A stretch of 45,717 nt of DNA, taken from assembly GCA_037447605.1 (NCBI GenBank), contig CM074809.1:547189-592905 (forward strand). Direction: 5' to 3'. Below are positions 1 to 13,160 of this stretch, piece by piece. How positions within the stretch are numbered: the stretch's first letter is position 1; each line of letters opens with the position of its first letter. Below the pieces are notes generated by a model. The model did not search any database. It worked only from the letters and a program-made list of their open reading frames with translations, and was not told the origin of the DNA. The position numbers and the translations under genes are program-made. This stretch comes from Zygnema circumcarinatum (Eukaryota > Streptophyta > Zygnematophyceae > Zygnematales > Zygnemataceae).

Positions 1-250
1 CTCCCCCTCTCTCTCTCCCCCTCTGCCCTCTCCCCATCTCTCTCCCCCCTCTGCCCTCTCCCCCTCTGTCTCACCATCCTCCGTCACTCCCTCCCTCTCC
101 CCATATACCCCCTCAAACCCCTCTCCCCTCCCTCACCTTTCCGCCCCCATCCCTCCGAGACCAGCGCCGCAGCCGCCTTCGCACGTGCGGGACCTCCCCG
201 CCGCCTCCGCCCCCGCCTCCGCCATGGCCATCGCCGCGCGCCGTTCGGCG
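1..250. other. CT-rich and CCGCC-rich tract, no gene assigned
   Basis: The first ~170 bases are almost pure pyrimidine on the plus strand and are followed by GCC-rich sequence leading to an ATG at 223. That ATG opens only a 25-codon frame (stop near 300). The layout (CT-rich leader, then ATG in good context) resembles the leaders of real genes in this window, so a 5' exon is possible, but I see no donor site or downstream exon that continues a recognisable protein. Treated as unassigned. Confidence 0.3.
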
Positions 251-2290
251 ACCGCGCCTTCCTCTATGCCTGTACGGACATCTGTCCTTTTCTGGACCTG
301 ACATTGGACAAAATTCGGTGACCGTACGCGATCTGTTAAAAAGTCGCTGTGTCGCTTATCAGCCGTACACTGCCGCGTTCACTTTTTGAGAACTTGAAAA
401 AAATTATTTATGGTATATTTACACACCTTTTTTGGCTAAAGACACACCTTTTTTCGCTGGTCGGATTATATTTTAGCGTTTTGGTCTTCTTATATTTTGT
501 AAAGGTGTTTTTCTAACCAAAAATATGTGCAAATAGTAAGATCCGAAAAAATTAGAGGCTCTGATAAGCGCACCACTAAGACGAGAACTTCACAGGGAAA
601 GCGTGTGCGGCCAATCGGGGGCCGACAGAACGCTACCGGGGGGGTTCGGGCGTTCTATGAAGGAATGCTTTCCCCGTTAAACATCCCGTTTTCCGATCAA
701 TTCTCGCCACGTGGAAGCGTTTTTCAAGCCGCCGATCACCTGCAATTTGCTGCGAACCGCGACCTCGACCGGTCACCGCCTGTCGACGGCAGTGTGCCAT
801 CGTGGCAAGGGTATTGCCAGCGTGGCATCGAGATTAAGCCACTTGGCGGTACGCGATTGGTGAAGGAGTCGCGTTTTGAGGGACACTTCGGCGCGTTCTA
901 AAGGATGGTGACGTGGCAGCCACGTCGTCGAAACTGGCCCAGACGGTATCCCGTCGCACAGAACGCTTAAAATTAAAAGGACAGTACATGGAACTTCGTT
1001 CAGACCGTACGTACTCTATCGTAGGCGCCTACTAGCACTTGTTACTCATGGTTTCTATGCGAGGAAACCACGAGCTGGTCCTGTTAGCGAGAACGGGTTC
1101 AGTAACCAGTTGCGACGACAAGAAGCAGTGACAGCGAACGGTGAATTAGCAGTTCTATGCGTAGTTCGACGGGGCAACGGGCGTCCATGGGCAGTCCTGT
1201 TGCAACAGAAATGAAGGAACGCGCTCGCATGGAACGGAAAACCAAACTGTACGAAAAGTTGGGGCGGGTTCCCCTGCGGGACCTGCGGAGGGACCGGACG
1301 GAAAATCTGAGAAACTGAGAACGCAGGTTTTTTCCCTCCGCAGTTTTCGGTTTTTGAAATATTGCAAACTGGGGGTCGGGATCGATTTTAGGGGGTACGG
1401 GTACATTCTGATTTTCATTTGCATTGCCAATCATGGACCGCCACGTACGCATCACAATTTCGTGGACGAATCACGAAAGATTTCCGTAACTTCCAATAAT
1501 TTGAATTTCTATGAAGGCATATACAGTCAAATAACTTTTTCAAAAAATATGATAAACTTTTGTCCTCCAAAATGAGAGTGATTTATTTGAGATCAAAGTA
1601 ACCGTCCAATATAAACGTGCCGCGTGTACACAACCTGACGTTTTCAATTTCATCGGCCAATAAGGAGGGCCCAAGAAACGCGTTGAAATTCTCTTGCCGT
1701 TCGTACATTTCGTACTACCGACATTTGACCGTCCGCCGCCCTGCATCCGACGTGGCATCCTCATTTATGGCGCCAGCTAGCTGCCAGAGGGCACCGCCCA
1801 GCACAGTCGTCCGATTCCACTTTGTCGCAACCACCAAGTCCCGCCACCAACCAGATCCGATTCTTCAAGATCTTCCTGCTGCGCAACCAGCCGCCTGATT
1901 CGTCGATCCACCCGGATCCACTCAGGAATCCACCCATAGATCCACTTCTACTGCTTTGATCCCCCTTAGTTGATCCGGTCCCCTTCCCGCGGTCCCGCGA
2001 TCCGTTTTTGGCAGTTTTCACGCTAGAAACGACACTCTTTCATACGGACGCGCATCCTTCCGTTGGAATTTTCGCTGCCGACGCGGCCCTCGCGGCGGCG
2101 GGCCCGGTCGTCCGTACAGTGAGGAGAGAGATGCGCGCGAATCCCGCCGACTGCAGCCGGGGCACACCTTTGAGGCCGAAAGCACGCTAGAAGCACAAGC
2201 CCGCCGCCGCACGTTCCCCGCTACCGTTTGTCGTTTTGTGACCCCGCACCCCCGCCTTTGTCGGCCGGTCTCGCTTCACTCCGCGACACC
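251..2290. other. Intergenic region upstream of the LRR receptor kinase; no supported gene
   Basis: Frames here are short, overlap on both strands and match no family I know. The longest is a 124-codon frame at 527-901 (+). AT-rich sequence at 350-530 contains two near-copies of ACACACCTTTTTT (about 420 and 441). The stretch from 1740 to 2290 becomes GC-richer and probably holds the promoter and 5' leader start of the downstream receptor kinase gene. Confidence 0.4.
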
Positions 2291-2690
<400 letters not shown>

Positions 2691-2711
2691 TTTCTCCCTC
2701 CAGAGGCGGCG

Positions 2712-5700
2712 ATGAAGCGCCCCTTTTGTCTCGCGGCAGCCGTGTCGCTGCTGCTCCTCCTCCTCTCCCCATCCCTTGCCCTCCCAGCTGCTGCCACGTG
2801 TCCCTCCAGCATCTCCTCCTCCGACGCCGCCGTCCTCACTGGGGTCATCTCTTTCCTCGCCAGCCATGGCTCCCCCCTCCCCGACGGCTGGAAGGCCTCC
2901 AACGTCTCCCAGGCGTGCTGCTGGGACCACTCCGTCTCCTGCTTGAACGGAACCGTCACCTCTCTCTCTCTCTCTTCGCAGAACCTCACAGGCCCTCTCC
3001 CTCCCCTCCTCTCCAACTTCGCCTCCCTGCAGACTCTCGACCTCTCCCTCAACAGCTTCAATGGCTCCATTCCCTCCAGCTGGGCCTCTCTCACCTCTCT
3101 CACAACCCTCAACTTGTTCACAAACTCGCTCTCCGGGTCGCTTGAGCCTCTCGGTTACATGAAGAACTTGACTTACCTCGACCTCAGTGTCAACCTTTTT
3201 GCGGAAGATCTGAGATCGGTGCCTTTGGGGAACTTGACCCAGCTCACTATCTTAAATTTGTTCCAAAACTCCTTCACTGGAGGGTATCCGACATGGCTGG
3301 GATCCCTGACAAGCCTCACTACTCTCTTCATGTCAAGCATTCCGACCCTTCCTCCTTCCACTCTTCCTACAGATATTTCAGGTTGGCCTCCCAATATCCA
3401 GCATTTGGACATATCTAACATGAATTTGGTGGGTAGTCTTCCCGGAGTGCTGGCGGATCTCTCCTCCCTTCAGGACGCCAAATTGAGCTTTAATAACTTG
3501 ACGGGCAGTCTTCCGAAGGAGTTCAGCAACTTTTCATATGTTGAGGGAGTAGCACTCGATATTTCTGCAAACAATTTGTCAGGGGAGATTCCCGTAGAGC
3601 TCACGAAAGGGCTCTTTTATTCTTTGGACCTTCACGACAACAGTCTTTCTGGGAACATTTCCACCTTCCTTATGAATCTTTGTGGGAGCAAAGGGAAAGA
3701 CATACTCAGCACAATTGATCTTCACAGAAACCAGTTAACTGGAGAAATCCCTCCTCGCATTAGCAACTGCACCTCCCTTAGAAATTTATACGTGAGCGAG
3801 AATCAGCTCTCGGGAGAGATCCCCTCGGAACTCAGCTCACTGGAAAACTTGGCGAATTTGGCACTGGAATCGAACTCGTTTTCAGGGGAAATCCCTGCAG
3901 AGTTCTCTTTGCTGACGAAATTTGAGTCTTTAACTTTCAACAACAACAATTTTACCGGAGCTCTGCCGCTATTGAACTGCTCCAAATCAGTGCCTGGTTT
4001 AGCCCTTAGAGGATACAACAACCGCATTGCAGGACCCCTCCCCTCCTTCGACGATTGCCCCCTTTACACTTTCGAAATGGCTAACAACCTTCTCAATGGA
4101 AACCTTGAAGCTCTGGTCGACATGCCTACTCTCGTAAACCTCTCCATTTCAGGAAACCAATTCAACGGAATTCTACCCGCAATCAAGAACTTGACTCTCC
4201 TTAAGACTCTCGACATTTCTCTGAACAACTTCAGCGGCGAAATTCCCGCCACTTTGGGCACGAATGCAGAAAGTTTGACCAGCATAAATATGAGCAAAAA
4301 CTCCTTCAGTGGGGCATTTCCCGAGAATCTCTTTCTCGTGGAAGAGCTTCTCTCCATCGATTTGAGCTTCAATAGTCTCTCAACTCCCCTTACCTCTCTC
4401 TTTCAGATAGGCCCTTCTCTTACAAACTTGGACATTCGGGGAAATAGCATCTCTGGACAGCTCCCAGAGAGCTCCTTCCTTAATGCGATCAACATGCTAC
4501 AATTAAACTTAGCAGGCAACCAATTTTCAGGCCCTCTCCCTTCTAATTTCAGCGATATGACCAGGATAATAGAACTCCGCTTTGAAAACAACGCTTTCAA
4601 CGGCTCCATTCCCCAAACTCTCGCGAATACTGAATCCCTCATAACCCTAAATTTCTCAGGGAACGAGTTTAGCGGTTCGATTCCGAACCTCCAGTCTCAA
4701 AGTTTGGGAGTCATCGACTTTAGTTCGAACAAACTTAGCGGAGAATTGCCTCTTCTTGATGGATTCAGCTTCCTTTCGTATCTTGACCTCTCATCTAACG
4801 AGCTTTCAGGAACTATTCCCGGAAATTACTCTGCTTTAGCATCCCTTCAATACCTTGATCTTTCCCAAAATTCACTTGGTGGCAGCATTCCTGCAGAGCT
4901 TGGTAGTCTTTCCAACCTCACTTTTTTCAATGTATCGGGTAACAGTCTTTCCGGAGCAATTCCTGCAAACTTGTCTCGATTTGGACCTTCGTCTTATAGC
5001 AATACCGAACTTTGTGGAGATTTTCTCTCCTCTCCCTGTGCTCCCTCTCCTCCTCCTCCTTCCAGTAATTCTGGAAGTGGTAGTGATAGCGGATTATCGA
5101 CAGGGGCTATTGTCGGAATCGCTGTGGGAGCATCTCTTGCTGTGCTCCTATTAGCAATGTTGTTGATTTGGCTCTTCTTTTTCAAGCCGAAGGAGGATGA
5201 TCTTACGGATATTGAGAAGGCGAAGTCGATGGAGGGACTAAATGAGGGCTCCTTTACGACTTCCAGTGAAGGGAGATTCCTGGTCTTCCAAAAACTTGAT
5301 TATGGGCTCACGGTGGAAGAGATTGTTATGGCAACGGAAAATTTCAGTGACAACTGTCTGCTTGGAAGGGGAGGATTCGGATCAGTGTACAGGTATGGAA
5401 GTATTCCGCAAAGATTTGACCTTGTTTTCCTTTGCAGTTGAAGGAAGAGATGTTCAGTATATGTATATTCTTGAATAGGTCCTGTAATATTCTCTTTTCC
5501 CTCATTTTTAAGTGGATTTCAGTAAAGGAGAGAATGGTATGCCTCTGTTAGGGTTACGAAGGGAAAGCACATTGGAGTTCTCACCTGTTCTGAAGGGGCC
5601 TGCTCATTTCTTTTTTTGATATCTTTGGTTTTCCTTCAAAATCTCTTGCTCTCCAGCTCTTCGTGATGATTTCTGCATTTTTTGGAAAGCAAGCTATGTA

Positions 5701-6638
5701 CTATAAGGAGGGTTGGTGACAGAACGCATGCTTAGGCGTCCAATTCAAGAATTTCTCTGTAAATCTCTATAAAGAAAGCAAACTAACTAACTAGTTCGTC
5801 AGTCAGTTAGCTTGATAACGACTAACATAAAGGATTGCCGAACCGAAATATGTGATGCAGAGCAACACTTCCGAACGAGCAAGTGTTTGCAGTGAAACGA
5901 CTCACGCAGGGAAGCTCCCAAGGAGACAACGAATTCAGAGCAGAAATGGAAACATTGGGCAAAATTCGACACAAGAATCTTGTGACTCTTGTTGCGAGCT
6001 ATAACGACCCCACTTCAAAGGAATGTCTCCTCATCTACAACTTCCTCCCAGGGGGAAACCTCGACTCGCTGCTCAAGAAGGGAGTGGAGTGGCCGACTCG
6101 CCTCAATGTCGCCATAGGAGTCGCAAGAGGGCTCAAATACCTCCATCACGACTGCATCCCTTACATCATCCACCGCGATATGAAGCCCGGAAACATCCTC
6201 ATGGATGGTCAAATGGAAGCTCATGTTGCGGATTTTGGGTTGGCTAAAGTTGTGGATATGACAAAGACGCATGTTTCCACAAAATTGTTGGGGACAATTG
6301 GGTATTTGGCTCCGGAGTATGCTGGAAAGGGGCAAGCTTCTACGAAAAGTGATGTGTTTGCATATGGAGTTGTTCTTCTGCAGCTTGTGAGTGGGAAGCT
6401 TCCCACTCAGCCGCAGATGCGTCATGGAATGTCGCAGTGGGCGAAATCGACACCTGCTTCGGAGGTTATTGATGTGAACCTGAATCCGGAGGGAGATGAA
6501 AGGAAGGAGATTTTGGCTGTGTTGAAGTTGGGGATTGCGTGTACTTCTCGGAACCCCTTGGACCGTCCAACTATGGAGGAAGTGCTGCACACATTGGAGA
6601 ATTTGGACGAGTTTGCTGCGGGAGTGAAGGATGAGTGA
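2712..6638 (+). CDS. Leucine-rich-repeat receptor-like kinase (LRR-X/PSKR-like architecture)
   Basis: Two exons, 2712-5392 and 5861-6638, give 1152 residues. The ATG at 2712 is chosen because it starts a classic signal peptide (MKRPFCLAAAV then a Leu run); the open frame upstream is CT repeat. After an N-terminal cap with a CCW motif come roughly twenty LRRs of the plant LxGxIP type, a C-terminal Cys pair (LCG...SPC), a Pro/Ser stretch, and one transmembrane helix at about residues 795-825 followed by basic-acidic juxtamembrane sequence. The kinase starts near residue 877. Joining AG at 5392 to base 5861 restores the glycine loop GRGGFGSVYRATLPNEQ, followed by AVK lysine, HRDMKPGN catalytic loop, DFG and APEY, so it looks catalytically competent. 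The kinase and the CCW cap resemble phytosulfokine/PSY receptors (LRR-X), but the ligand is unknown. Expected at the plasma membrane. The intron begins three residues past the glycine loop. Confidence 0.9.
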
Positions 6639-7915
6639 GAGATTGGAGGGAGTGGGTTGGTAAGAGAGAGGGAGAGAGGGAAGGGGGAGGAGAGAACTGT
6701 CACATCGCTCGAGGTACAGGGGGACCTAGCTTTGCGTTTATTCATGATAACTTATTTTGTTATTTCCTCTCGTTTTTCCTTTCTTTCCCTTTCTTATTTA
6801 GTGGTATCTTGGGCTTTTCTTTTCGCTGCCAATTAGAAATAAATAGTTCGCAGGGTTTTTTGGAACTACAGGAAGGTGAGGGGAAGTGGGAGAGGGGAGG
6901 GTGGTAAGTACTGAACATATTTCCACTGCTTATGATTAGCCGAGTCATTGCTTTACTAGAAAGAATGCTAAGGTTCCCTCAAAACTTGTTACAATATTCT
7001 GCAATAGGCGAATAGTTTATACTTCATGCTGAAAATAGGCGAGCAAGCTGACAATACTATTGACTCTACTGTTCTTTGTTAGGCCCTTCCTCTGGAAAAG
7101 CGCCGCTTGCTATGGGGATGTGCAGGAGATGATGCCTTTAATGTCCATGTCATGTCCATGTCATGTCCTTTCCAACCCTACGAAACTTGGATGGCTGGTG
7201 GTGTATTACCAAAATACTGTGTTAAAGGAACTGGTGATTAGCCTTCTTGCTATATCTTCTTGTCATTTTTGAATGGCAGTTGTACTGTACATCTTGCGCT
7301 TCACTGTGCGTTCGAGAAAGTGTGAATTAGAACGGGGGTGTAGCAGAGATTAATCTCGATCTGCCACGTTCGCATTTTGTGGCGAGCTGTGATTGAGGCA
7401 TGCCTAAGTCAAGGACTGCACCCTCAATGGACTTTCTCCCTACAGAAGAGAAAATCGCACAAATCTGAAGAATGGGTTACCAGCGTGTGCGTAAATCGGT
7501 CAACTGGGGACAATGCAAACTGAGGGAGAAGGGAGAGAGAGAGGAGAGAGCCATGAAGAGGGGGAAGACCCATGAAAGGGAGGGAGAGAGAGCGAAAAGG
7601 ATAGGGCAAGGAGGGAGAGGGAGAGGGAGAGGAAGAGGGGAGAAAGGGAGAGAGGAAGGGGGGGAAGATGTGAAGGCTGGACCCTTAGCCGTTTCAGCTT
7701 TTCAAAAGAGACTCTCATTTTATGCCTGCCTTAAAATGAAAGCAAATTACATAAAACTGCAGCCTTTTTATCGTGCCATCATTTACTGGTCATTCCACCA
7801 AAAACTGGAACTGTGCCCCGACGAAAAGCAGAATGGAGATGTTATTTCGATTTCTAAGGGAAAAAAATGCGGAAGCTCTACGGAAACTAAATATTTTGCT
7901 TGTTTTATTTTAAAC
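6639..7915. other. 3' flank between receptor kinase and aminotransferase genes
   Basis: The two genes converge here. The sequence is AT-rich with a GA-rich block at about 7525-7670. No additional coding sequence is supported. Both 3' UTRs presumably lie here. Confidence 0.5.
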
Positions 7916-9902
7916 CTATGATTGGATCACCTTATTAGGTTTGAGCCTCGCCTTCATCAGAGCCACCGCTGTGTTCAGAGTTTCATCGTCCTTGCAGAAT
8001 GCAAATCTGACGAGATTTTTGCCCTCATCAGGGTCAACATAGAACGAGCTCGGAGGGATCGCCGCCACTCCCACCTCCTCAATGAGATGCTTACAAAAGT
8101 CAACGTCTGATCCGTATCCGAACATCGTATGATTCGCCATCACAAAAAAGGTACCCTGGAACAATTTTTTTTAGAAAAAGATTAGCAGATGCTCTCATTA
8201 AAAGGAGAAGTAATACTGATGATGATCTAAGTTATGACTAACAACTAATCCCATCAATTGCTTGAAATAAAAATAGCTCGGAAAAAGTACCTTGGGTTCA
8301 TACACTTCAAATCCAGCCTCCTTTAATCCTTGCACCAACTTGTCTCTCTTAGCGGAATAGGAGGCAGAAAGTTCTTCATAGTATGAATCCGGAGCAGATA
8401 AAGCCGCAACTGCTCCCCACTGAAGGGGCGTAGAGACGGCAAAAGTCACGTAGCTGTGAGCTTGCCTAATGCCCCAAGTCAAATTAGGGTTAGCAATGGC
8501 CCATCCGATCTTCCAGCCAGTGAGAGAGAAAGTTTTTCCCAAAGAATTTAAAGTGACTGTCCTCTCATACATTCCAGGGAGAGAGGCAATGGAGATGTGC
8601 TCCCCTTCATAGACTAACTTATGGTAAACCTCGTCAGAGACAGCAATTGCGTCGAACTCCTTACACAGAGCGGCGATAAATTCAAGCTCAGACCGCGAAA
8701 AAACCTTTCCAGTAGGGTTGTGGGGTGTGTTGATTAGAATGGCTCGAGTTTTAGGGCTGAAAGCTGCTCTCAATTCTTTCTCAGGAAGAGCATATTCGGG
8801 TGGTCGAAGCGTAACAACCTTTACTTTAGCACCCGCCATGGATAATGTCGCCAAATAAGAGTCATAAAAAGGCTGAAAAAGAATAACTTCTTCTCCGGGA
8901 TTGACCAGCCCCAGCATTGTTGCAGCTGCGGCTTCCGTACATCCACACGTGACTGTAATTTCTGAAGCAGGATCAACTTTTAATCCAGAATCTTTTTCAA
9001 ACTGTGCAGCGATTGCTTTAGTTAAGTCTGGAATTCCGCCCATTGGCGCGTACTGCCCCTTGCCATCCGCAATCGCTTGCATGGCAGCTGCCTTCACAAA
9101 CTCCGGACCATCAAAATTAGGGAAACCCTGACCAAGGTTGACAGCTCCATGCTTTATAGCCAACGCAGTAATTTCAGCGAAAACGCTCGTTCCAAACTGG
9201 GAGAGGCGATCTGCAATCTGCAGAATGCCAAAATGCGGAATTTGGAAAAAAATGATCCTTGGATTCACAAAAGGAGGACAAAGGGTTCGACATTCTTCTT
9301 GAAGTTGACATGTGTTTGGAGTTAGAGAGCAGGCACACACTGCCCTCGGCAGACGCTCTCCCCCTCATTCCTTCTCTCATCTAATTCTCTCTGTACATTT
9401 AGTTCGGTTTTTCTCTTCAGCTTTCTATCTAACAACTTCTCGATGCTGGTTCCTTAAATAGGGATTCTGGAAAACCCTAAAGCCAGTCACTGAATTTCTT
9501 GTCGCTCCTCTACTCTTCCTCCCATTACACATATCTCTCTCTCGCCCTCCTCTCTTTCTCACTCTCTCTCTCCCGCTGCCTCTCCCTCTCCCTCTCCCTC
9601 CGCTCTCCAAGTTTCATCTTCCTTTGCACTCCTACCTTTTTCTCAATTGCTCCTTTCCTCTGCACCCTCTCGCTCTCTCTCCTATCTCACAACAATGAAA
9701 TAATCAGACCCACACATCGAATTCCTCCTTGAAGCAACGCATACACATCGTTCAGTTAAACATTATTATCTCCCGCACTTTTAAAACCCTTTTTAGACCC
9801 AATAAGTAAACCCACCTCCTGCTTCCGCTTAATGCCTCCAGTGACCTCCCTCTCCCTCTCCCTCGCCGCCGCCTCCCCTCCATTCTCCACTGCAGTCGCC
9901 AT
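7916..9902 (-). CDS. Kynurenine/glutamine transaminase-type class I aminotransferase
   Basis: Three phase-0 exons on the minus strand: 9816-9902, 8291-9217 and 7916-8155, giving 417 residues, the usual length for this fold-type I PLP family. Exon 1 (start MATAVENGGE) is the least certain part, chosen for a good ATG and a phase-matching GAG|GTGGGT donor. Exon 2 begins at IADRL and carries GAVNLGQGFPNFDGPEF, the NTPHNPTGK motif, SDEVYH and the Schiff-base lysine in SLGKTFSLTGWKIGW (about Lys257). Exon 3 has the family C-terminal signature GVAAIPPSSFY and NLVRFAFCKDDETL. These are hallmarks of kynurenine aminotransferase/cysteine-S-conjugate beta-lyase/KAT-like enzymes, which transaminate Gln, Phe, Met or kynurenine with 2-oxo acids. 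No plastid transit peptide is evident in this model, so a cytosolic form is inferred. Confidence 0.88.
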
Positions 9903-11826
9903 TCTTCCTTTCCTCCAGCAATTGCGCAGACCCAAATACCAAAAACCTCTTCAACTTGCCTATGGAAATGTCAACACGCTCTAGCAGCCTGCTCAATGCT
10001 GCAGCTCAACTCAGCTTGCATTCATTCAACCTAAAATCTGCCTCTCCCTTCGCTTGGGGGGGATGCGGCATTCATTGATCTCACGATGGCGATGATGCAT
10101 GCCATCAAATGTACATGGACAAAATCATCATCATGGGGAAGAGAACCACGAAGAACTGGCTCCAAAGTGTTAGTTTGTACAATAGTTAGTGGTACATAGT
10201 TTATGGGAGCATGGGGTTTGCAAGGCTTGAGTACGGCCGGTGTTCAGAGGTGTGCACGAAACCCCCGAGGCCCAAGTCACGGCCGACGGAGTAGAAACTG
10301 AACGCCGGGCAATCGTAGACGTGTGACGTGACGTACGCATGAAATCGCGAAGCGACGGCCAGTGGAGCTGTTAGCCGTCCCCAGTTCGCTAGTATAAGTA
10401 GAAAGGGAGAATGTAGAGATATACCCCGCCTTCAAGGTGAAGCTTGCCGGAATGTGGTGGAGCGTTCACAAGTGAAAGGTGGCAGTCTTGTAGTGGAGTA
10501 GGGTTGCAGTAGAGCTGCCTTTGCTGCACACTTGTACTTCACGTTGAAAGTTAAGAGTTTTAGGCCGTGGTGCTTTCTCTTACTTTTCCTCCTCTCTTCG
10601 ATCTGTTTTTTCATCTCTGTTTGGGGTTTCTTGTAAACTGTGTGTGTGAACTTCTGCTTCCGCTGAGATGGTGTCTCCCGGCTCAAGGCGTAGAGGGATG
10701 TCCTCCTTAGAGGTATCCTCTAGCAGATCCGGAGGCTCCGCATCAACACAAAGGACCTACGGACAAAGGGAAAAAAGCTTTAGGAGCTGAAGGCTACGCC
10801 TACGCTCAACGAGGCTTCAAGCCCTCCCTAGCGCAGCAGGAAAGGTCGAGAAAAAGGCTGAATTAACGCAAAACGACCAAAAAAAAAAAAAAAAAAAACG
10901 AAGAACAAGGACGATGATGATGAGATGATCAAAGACAAAGATACACACAAAGATGAGACGAAAATGAACAGCGCCTCGCAACAAGACAAGCTGCGCCAGA
11001 AAATGCCAAAAAATAGAGCGAAAAACGGTAGAAAAACAAAAAACACCGAGCTGAACGGTTTATATTTTTTCCGAGAAACCAAAGGCGTGTTCTGACCAGA
11101 TATCGATTTTAGCAGGATTATTTAGAGACTCGATTTAGTCTCTCAGGTAAAAAATCTACTTGTGCCCTGTGCTTGATTCGCCGGCAGATTATGCTTTCAC
11201 CTATGGGCCACTTCATGGCGCAAAAGCGAGTAACCTTTTATATCGTTATTTGTTATCATCAAATCAACAGCATCAAAACAGAGCAAAGCAAAGAAAAAAA
11301 AGGAACGCAGACAATTATATATAGCGACAGAGCAAAGGCAGAAGGGGAAGGGGTGGGGAAGTCAGGATGGGTGGCCCACCCATCCACCCATCCATCCATT
11401 CATCCATCCATCCATTCATCAAGGCATGACTACATGTCCGTACAGTCTGAACACATGTTTGTTGTTGCTGTGGTTAACATCAAAGAGCACCCAACAATGA
11501 AAGCATGTGCTGTGGAATCATCACTGAACCATGGTCGAGGTCATGCAAGTTGCTTTAGAATCAATGCATCGCCCAACGTCTCTAAAGTACAATGCTGACT
11601 TCCAGCCCAACGAACATCAAGAAGATCCAAATTTTGGGCCACAGTACCCACGCAAACCCAAGCCAAGGAAGTTTTTCGGCAAGAAACTGAACCAAAGGAT
11701 GTCTCCATTATGTACAACAATCAACCAAAACCTGTTCTCCTCGAGAGAAAAGAATTTGCATTGGTCTCTGTTCTCTATGTACTAGCAATCTTTAGCAATC
11801 CCGTTCATCACTCAAAACTGTGGAGG
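9903..11826. other. Repeat-bearing intergenic region without supported genes
   Basis: It contains one copy of a dispersed repeat (10068-10160), an AT-rich run and A-tract (about 10880-10898), and a GGGTGGCCCACCCATCCACC / CATC repeat region near 11370-11420. Frames are short and unrecognised. A TATA-like GTATAAGTAG at about 10392 and the structure of 10200-10800 could belong to a degraded LTR, but no tRNA-binding site is clear. Confidence 0.4.
10068..10160 (+). repeat. Dispersed repeat copy A
   Basis: This segment (CTCACGATGGCGATG ... CATCAAATGTACATGGACA ... GGGGAA ... CCACGA) is clearly related to the sequence at 36800-36882 and to the inverted sequence at 37594-37670. At the other locus the two copies sit as terminal inverted repeats, so this one is probably a solo end or a deleted element. 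Confidence 0.7.
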
Positions 11827-12578
11827 CTAAAATTCCCGGTGATTTCGGAGGGCAGCCCGTTCCAATTCTTGCGCAATGTTCAAAGAGAAACAGTGCCTTG
11901 TTGCAGGGAGCAATGCGGTGACTTCGCCTGCATCCCTTCTGGCCCAATATGTGAACAGGACTCCGCTACTTGTGAACACATGGCCTTCACGTGAAACTTC
12001 CACAGCGACAACTCCTGCACAAGAAGGAAGCAAACAAAGGTTTAGTAAGTTCTGGACCACTTTTCCGCTTGCCAAAAGCTATATTCTTGTGCAAAAAACA
12101 ACTTGAATGAGACGTATTGGCAGGTGAATTGAGCAAAGGAATGTGAGAGTGCTGACCAGGTGCATGACCAGGTGCAATGCATTTGGCCACATCGTGTGAA
12201 AGGGGAGTTGCAGGAACCACGAGGACTCCAAATCGTGCTAGGAGGGGCCGAACAGGAGAGACTGAGAAGCCCTGCCCATGGAGGAGGACCTGCAATGCAA
12301 TGCACTTTTGAACTTAGCGGAGACGAGGACGTGATCCTTTCCCTTTTTAAAAAGATGCCTTCAATGTGACGTCAGGGATTAAAGTTGTGTCGCTCTCTAA
12401 CCCTAAAAAAGAAGGACATAAGCTTTGGGCACACCTCAACTCCTCCTGCTTCAGAGCAGGAGGTTGGCATGACTTCATTGAGGGTCAGCTGCCCACGAAG
12501 CACTCCTGCGGTAGCAGAGAGAACAAAGGTCCTCTCCCTTCCCAAGCTGCCAAGTGTTTGGTTCAAATCTTGCAATTC
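11827..12578 (-). CDS. IPT/TIG-domain protein, C-terminal exons (5' end unresolved)
   Basis: Three exons join in phase: 12435-12578, 12157-12289 and 11827-12014 (stop at 11827). The joined region reads as an IPT/TIG immunoglobulin-like fold: it opens with GGVEVLLHGQGF, continues with LLARFGVLVVPATPLS and the Cys-containing KCIAPGHAPG, and closes with VAVEVSREGHVFTSSGVLF, which matches the family pattern (G-x-G-F, a core Phe-Gly, C-x-x-P near the middle, VEVS-x-x-G-x-x-F). About 40 residues follow the domain, ending HREF. A further upstream exon at 12832-12923 or 12832-12932 is phase-compatible but has no recognisable content. TIG domains occur in plexin-like surface proteins, in CAMTA transcription factors and in many algal extracellular proteins; this one does not look like CAMTA. 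Function unknown. The 5' end and any signal peptide were not found. Confidence 0.6.
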
Positions 12579-12662
12579 CTGCAACCCCAAAAGGAGCAAC
12601 ACAAGCAACCACACTAACTCAGAGCGATAGTGGGACCTGGACAGCCTGAATCACCTGGAAAA

Positions 12663-12721
12663 GGAGCCAAGTCGCCGATTATTTCTAGGAAAACCTAGAA
12701 ATAATCGGCGACTTCCGCTCC
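12663..12721. repeat. Short perfect hairpin (21-base arms, 4-base loop)
   Basis: Bases 12669-12689 are exactly complementary to 12694-12714, separated by AAAA, and the flanking GGAGC/GCTCC extends the stem. It lies in a probable intron or the 5' flank of the TIG-domain gene. The loop is too short for a typical plant pre-miRNA, so a tiny inverted-repeat relic is more likely. Confidence 0.85.
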
Positions 12722-13160
12722 TTATCTCCTATAAAGCTGCTTTTCCTATTCAAGAAGCTGCATATCAGAATGACTGCCTTATTCAGCGCACAACATTAAG
12801 CAAAAAAGTCAAGTGAGGGTTGGAAGTAAACCTGTCCTAGATGAAACAGCCTCACAGGCGGCGTCTGCGGTTGAGTCCCTTCGCTCTGAAGATCGTCACT
12901 CTCTCTCTCTCTCCTCAAGAGTGCTGCAGTCACTGCATGCACACAACACCCAATGATTAGATAAATTGTGGGGTCCCATGCTTCCTTTCAGAACCACTCA
13001 ATCCGCGTCCTTTGCCTCATTCATCAAGATTTTTCCGTATGCAACAATTCATTACTCCTTACGCACCTCGCTCAGCAAGCAGCCCTATGCTCATCCCTCG
13101 CCCTGCATGCATGCTGACCTCCGCCGGGCCGTCCTTCCGCCTGCTTTCGCCGCCATAGCC

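Noticed and set aside
527-901. 124-codon plus-strand frame
   Set aside because: No recognisable motif, no nearby gene structure, and competing frames on the other strand.
12663-12721. Hairpin as a microRNA precursor
   Set aside because: Four-base loop and perfect short arms do not fit plant pre-miRNA structure; kept only as an inverted repeat.
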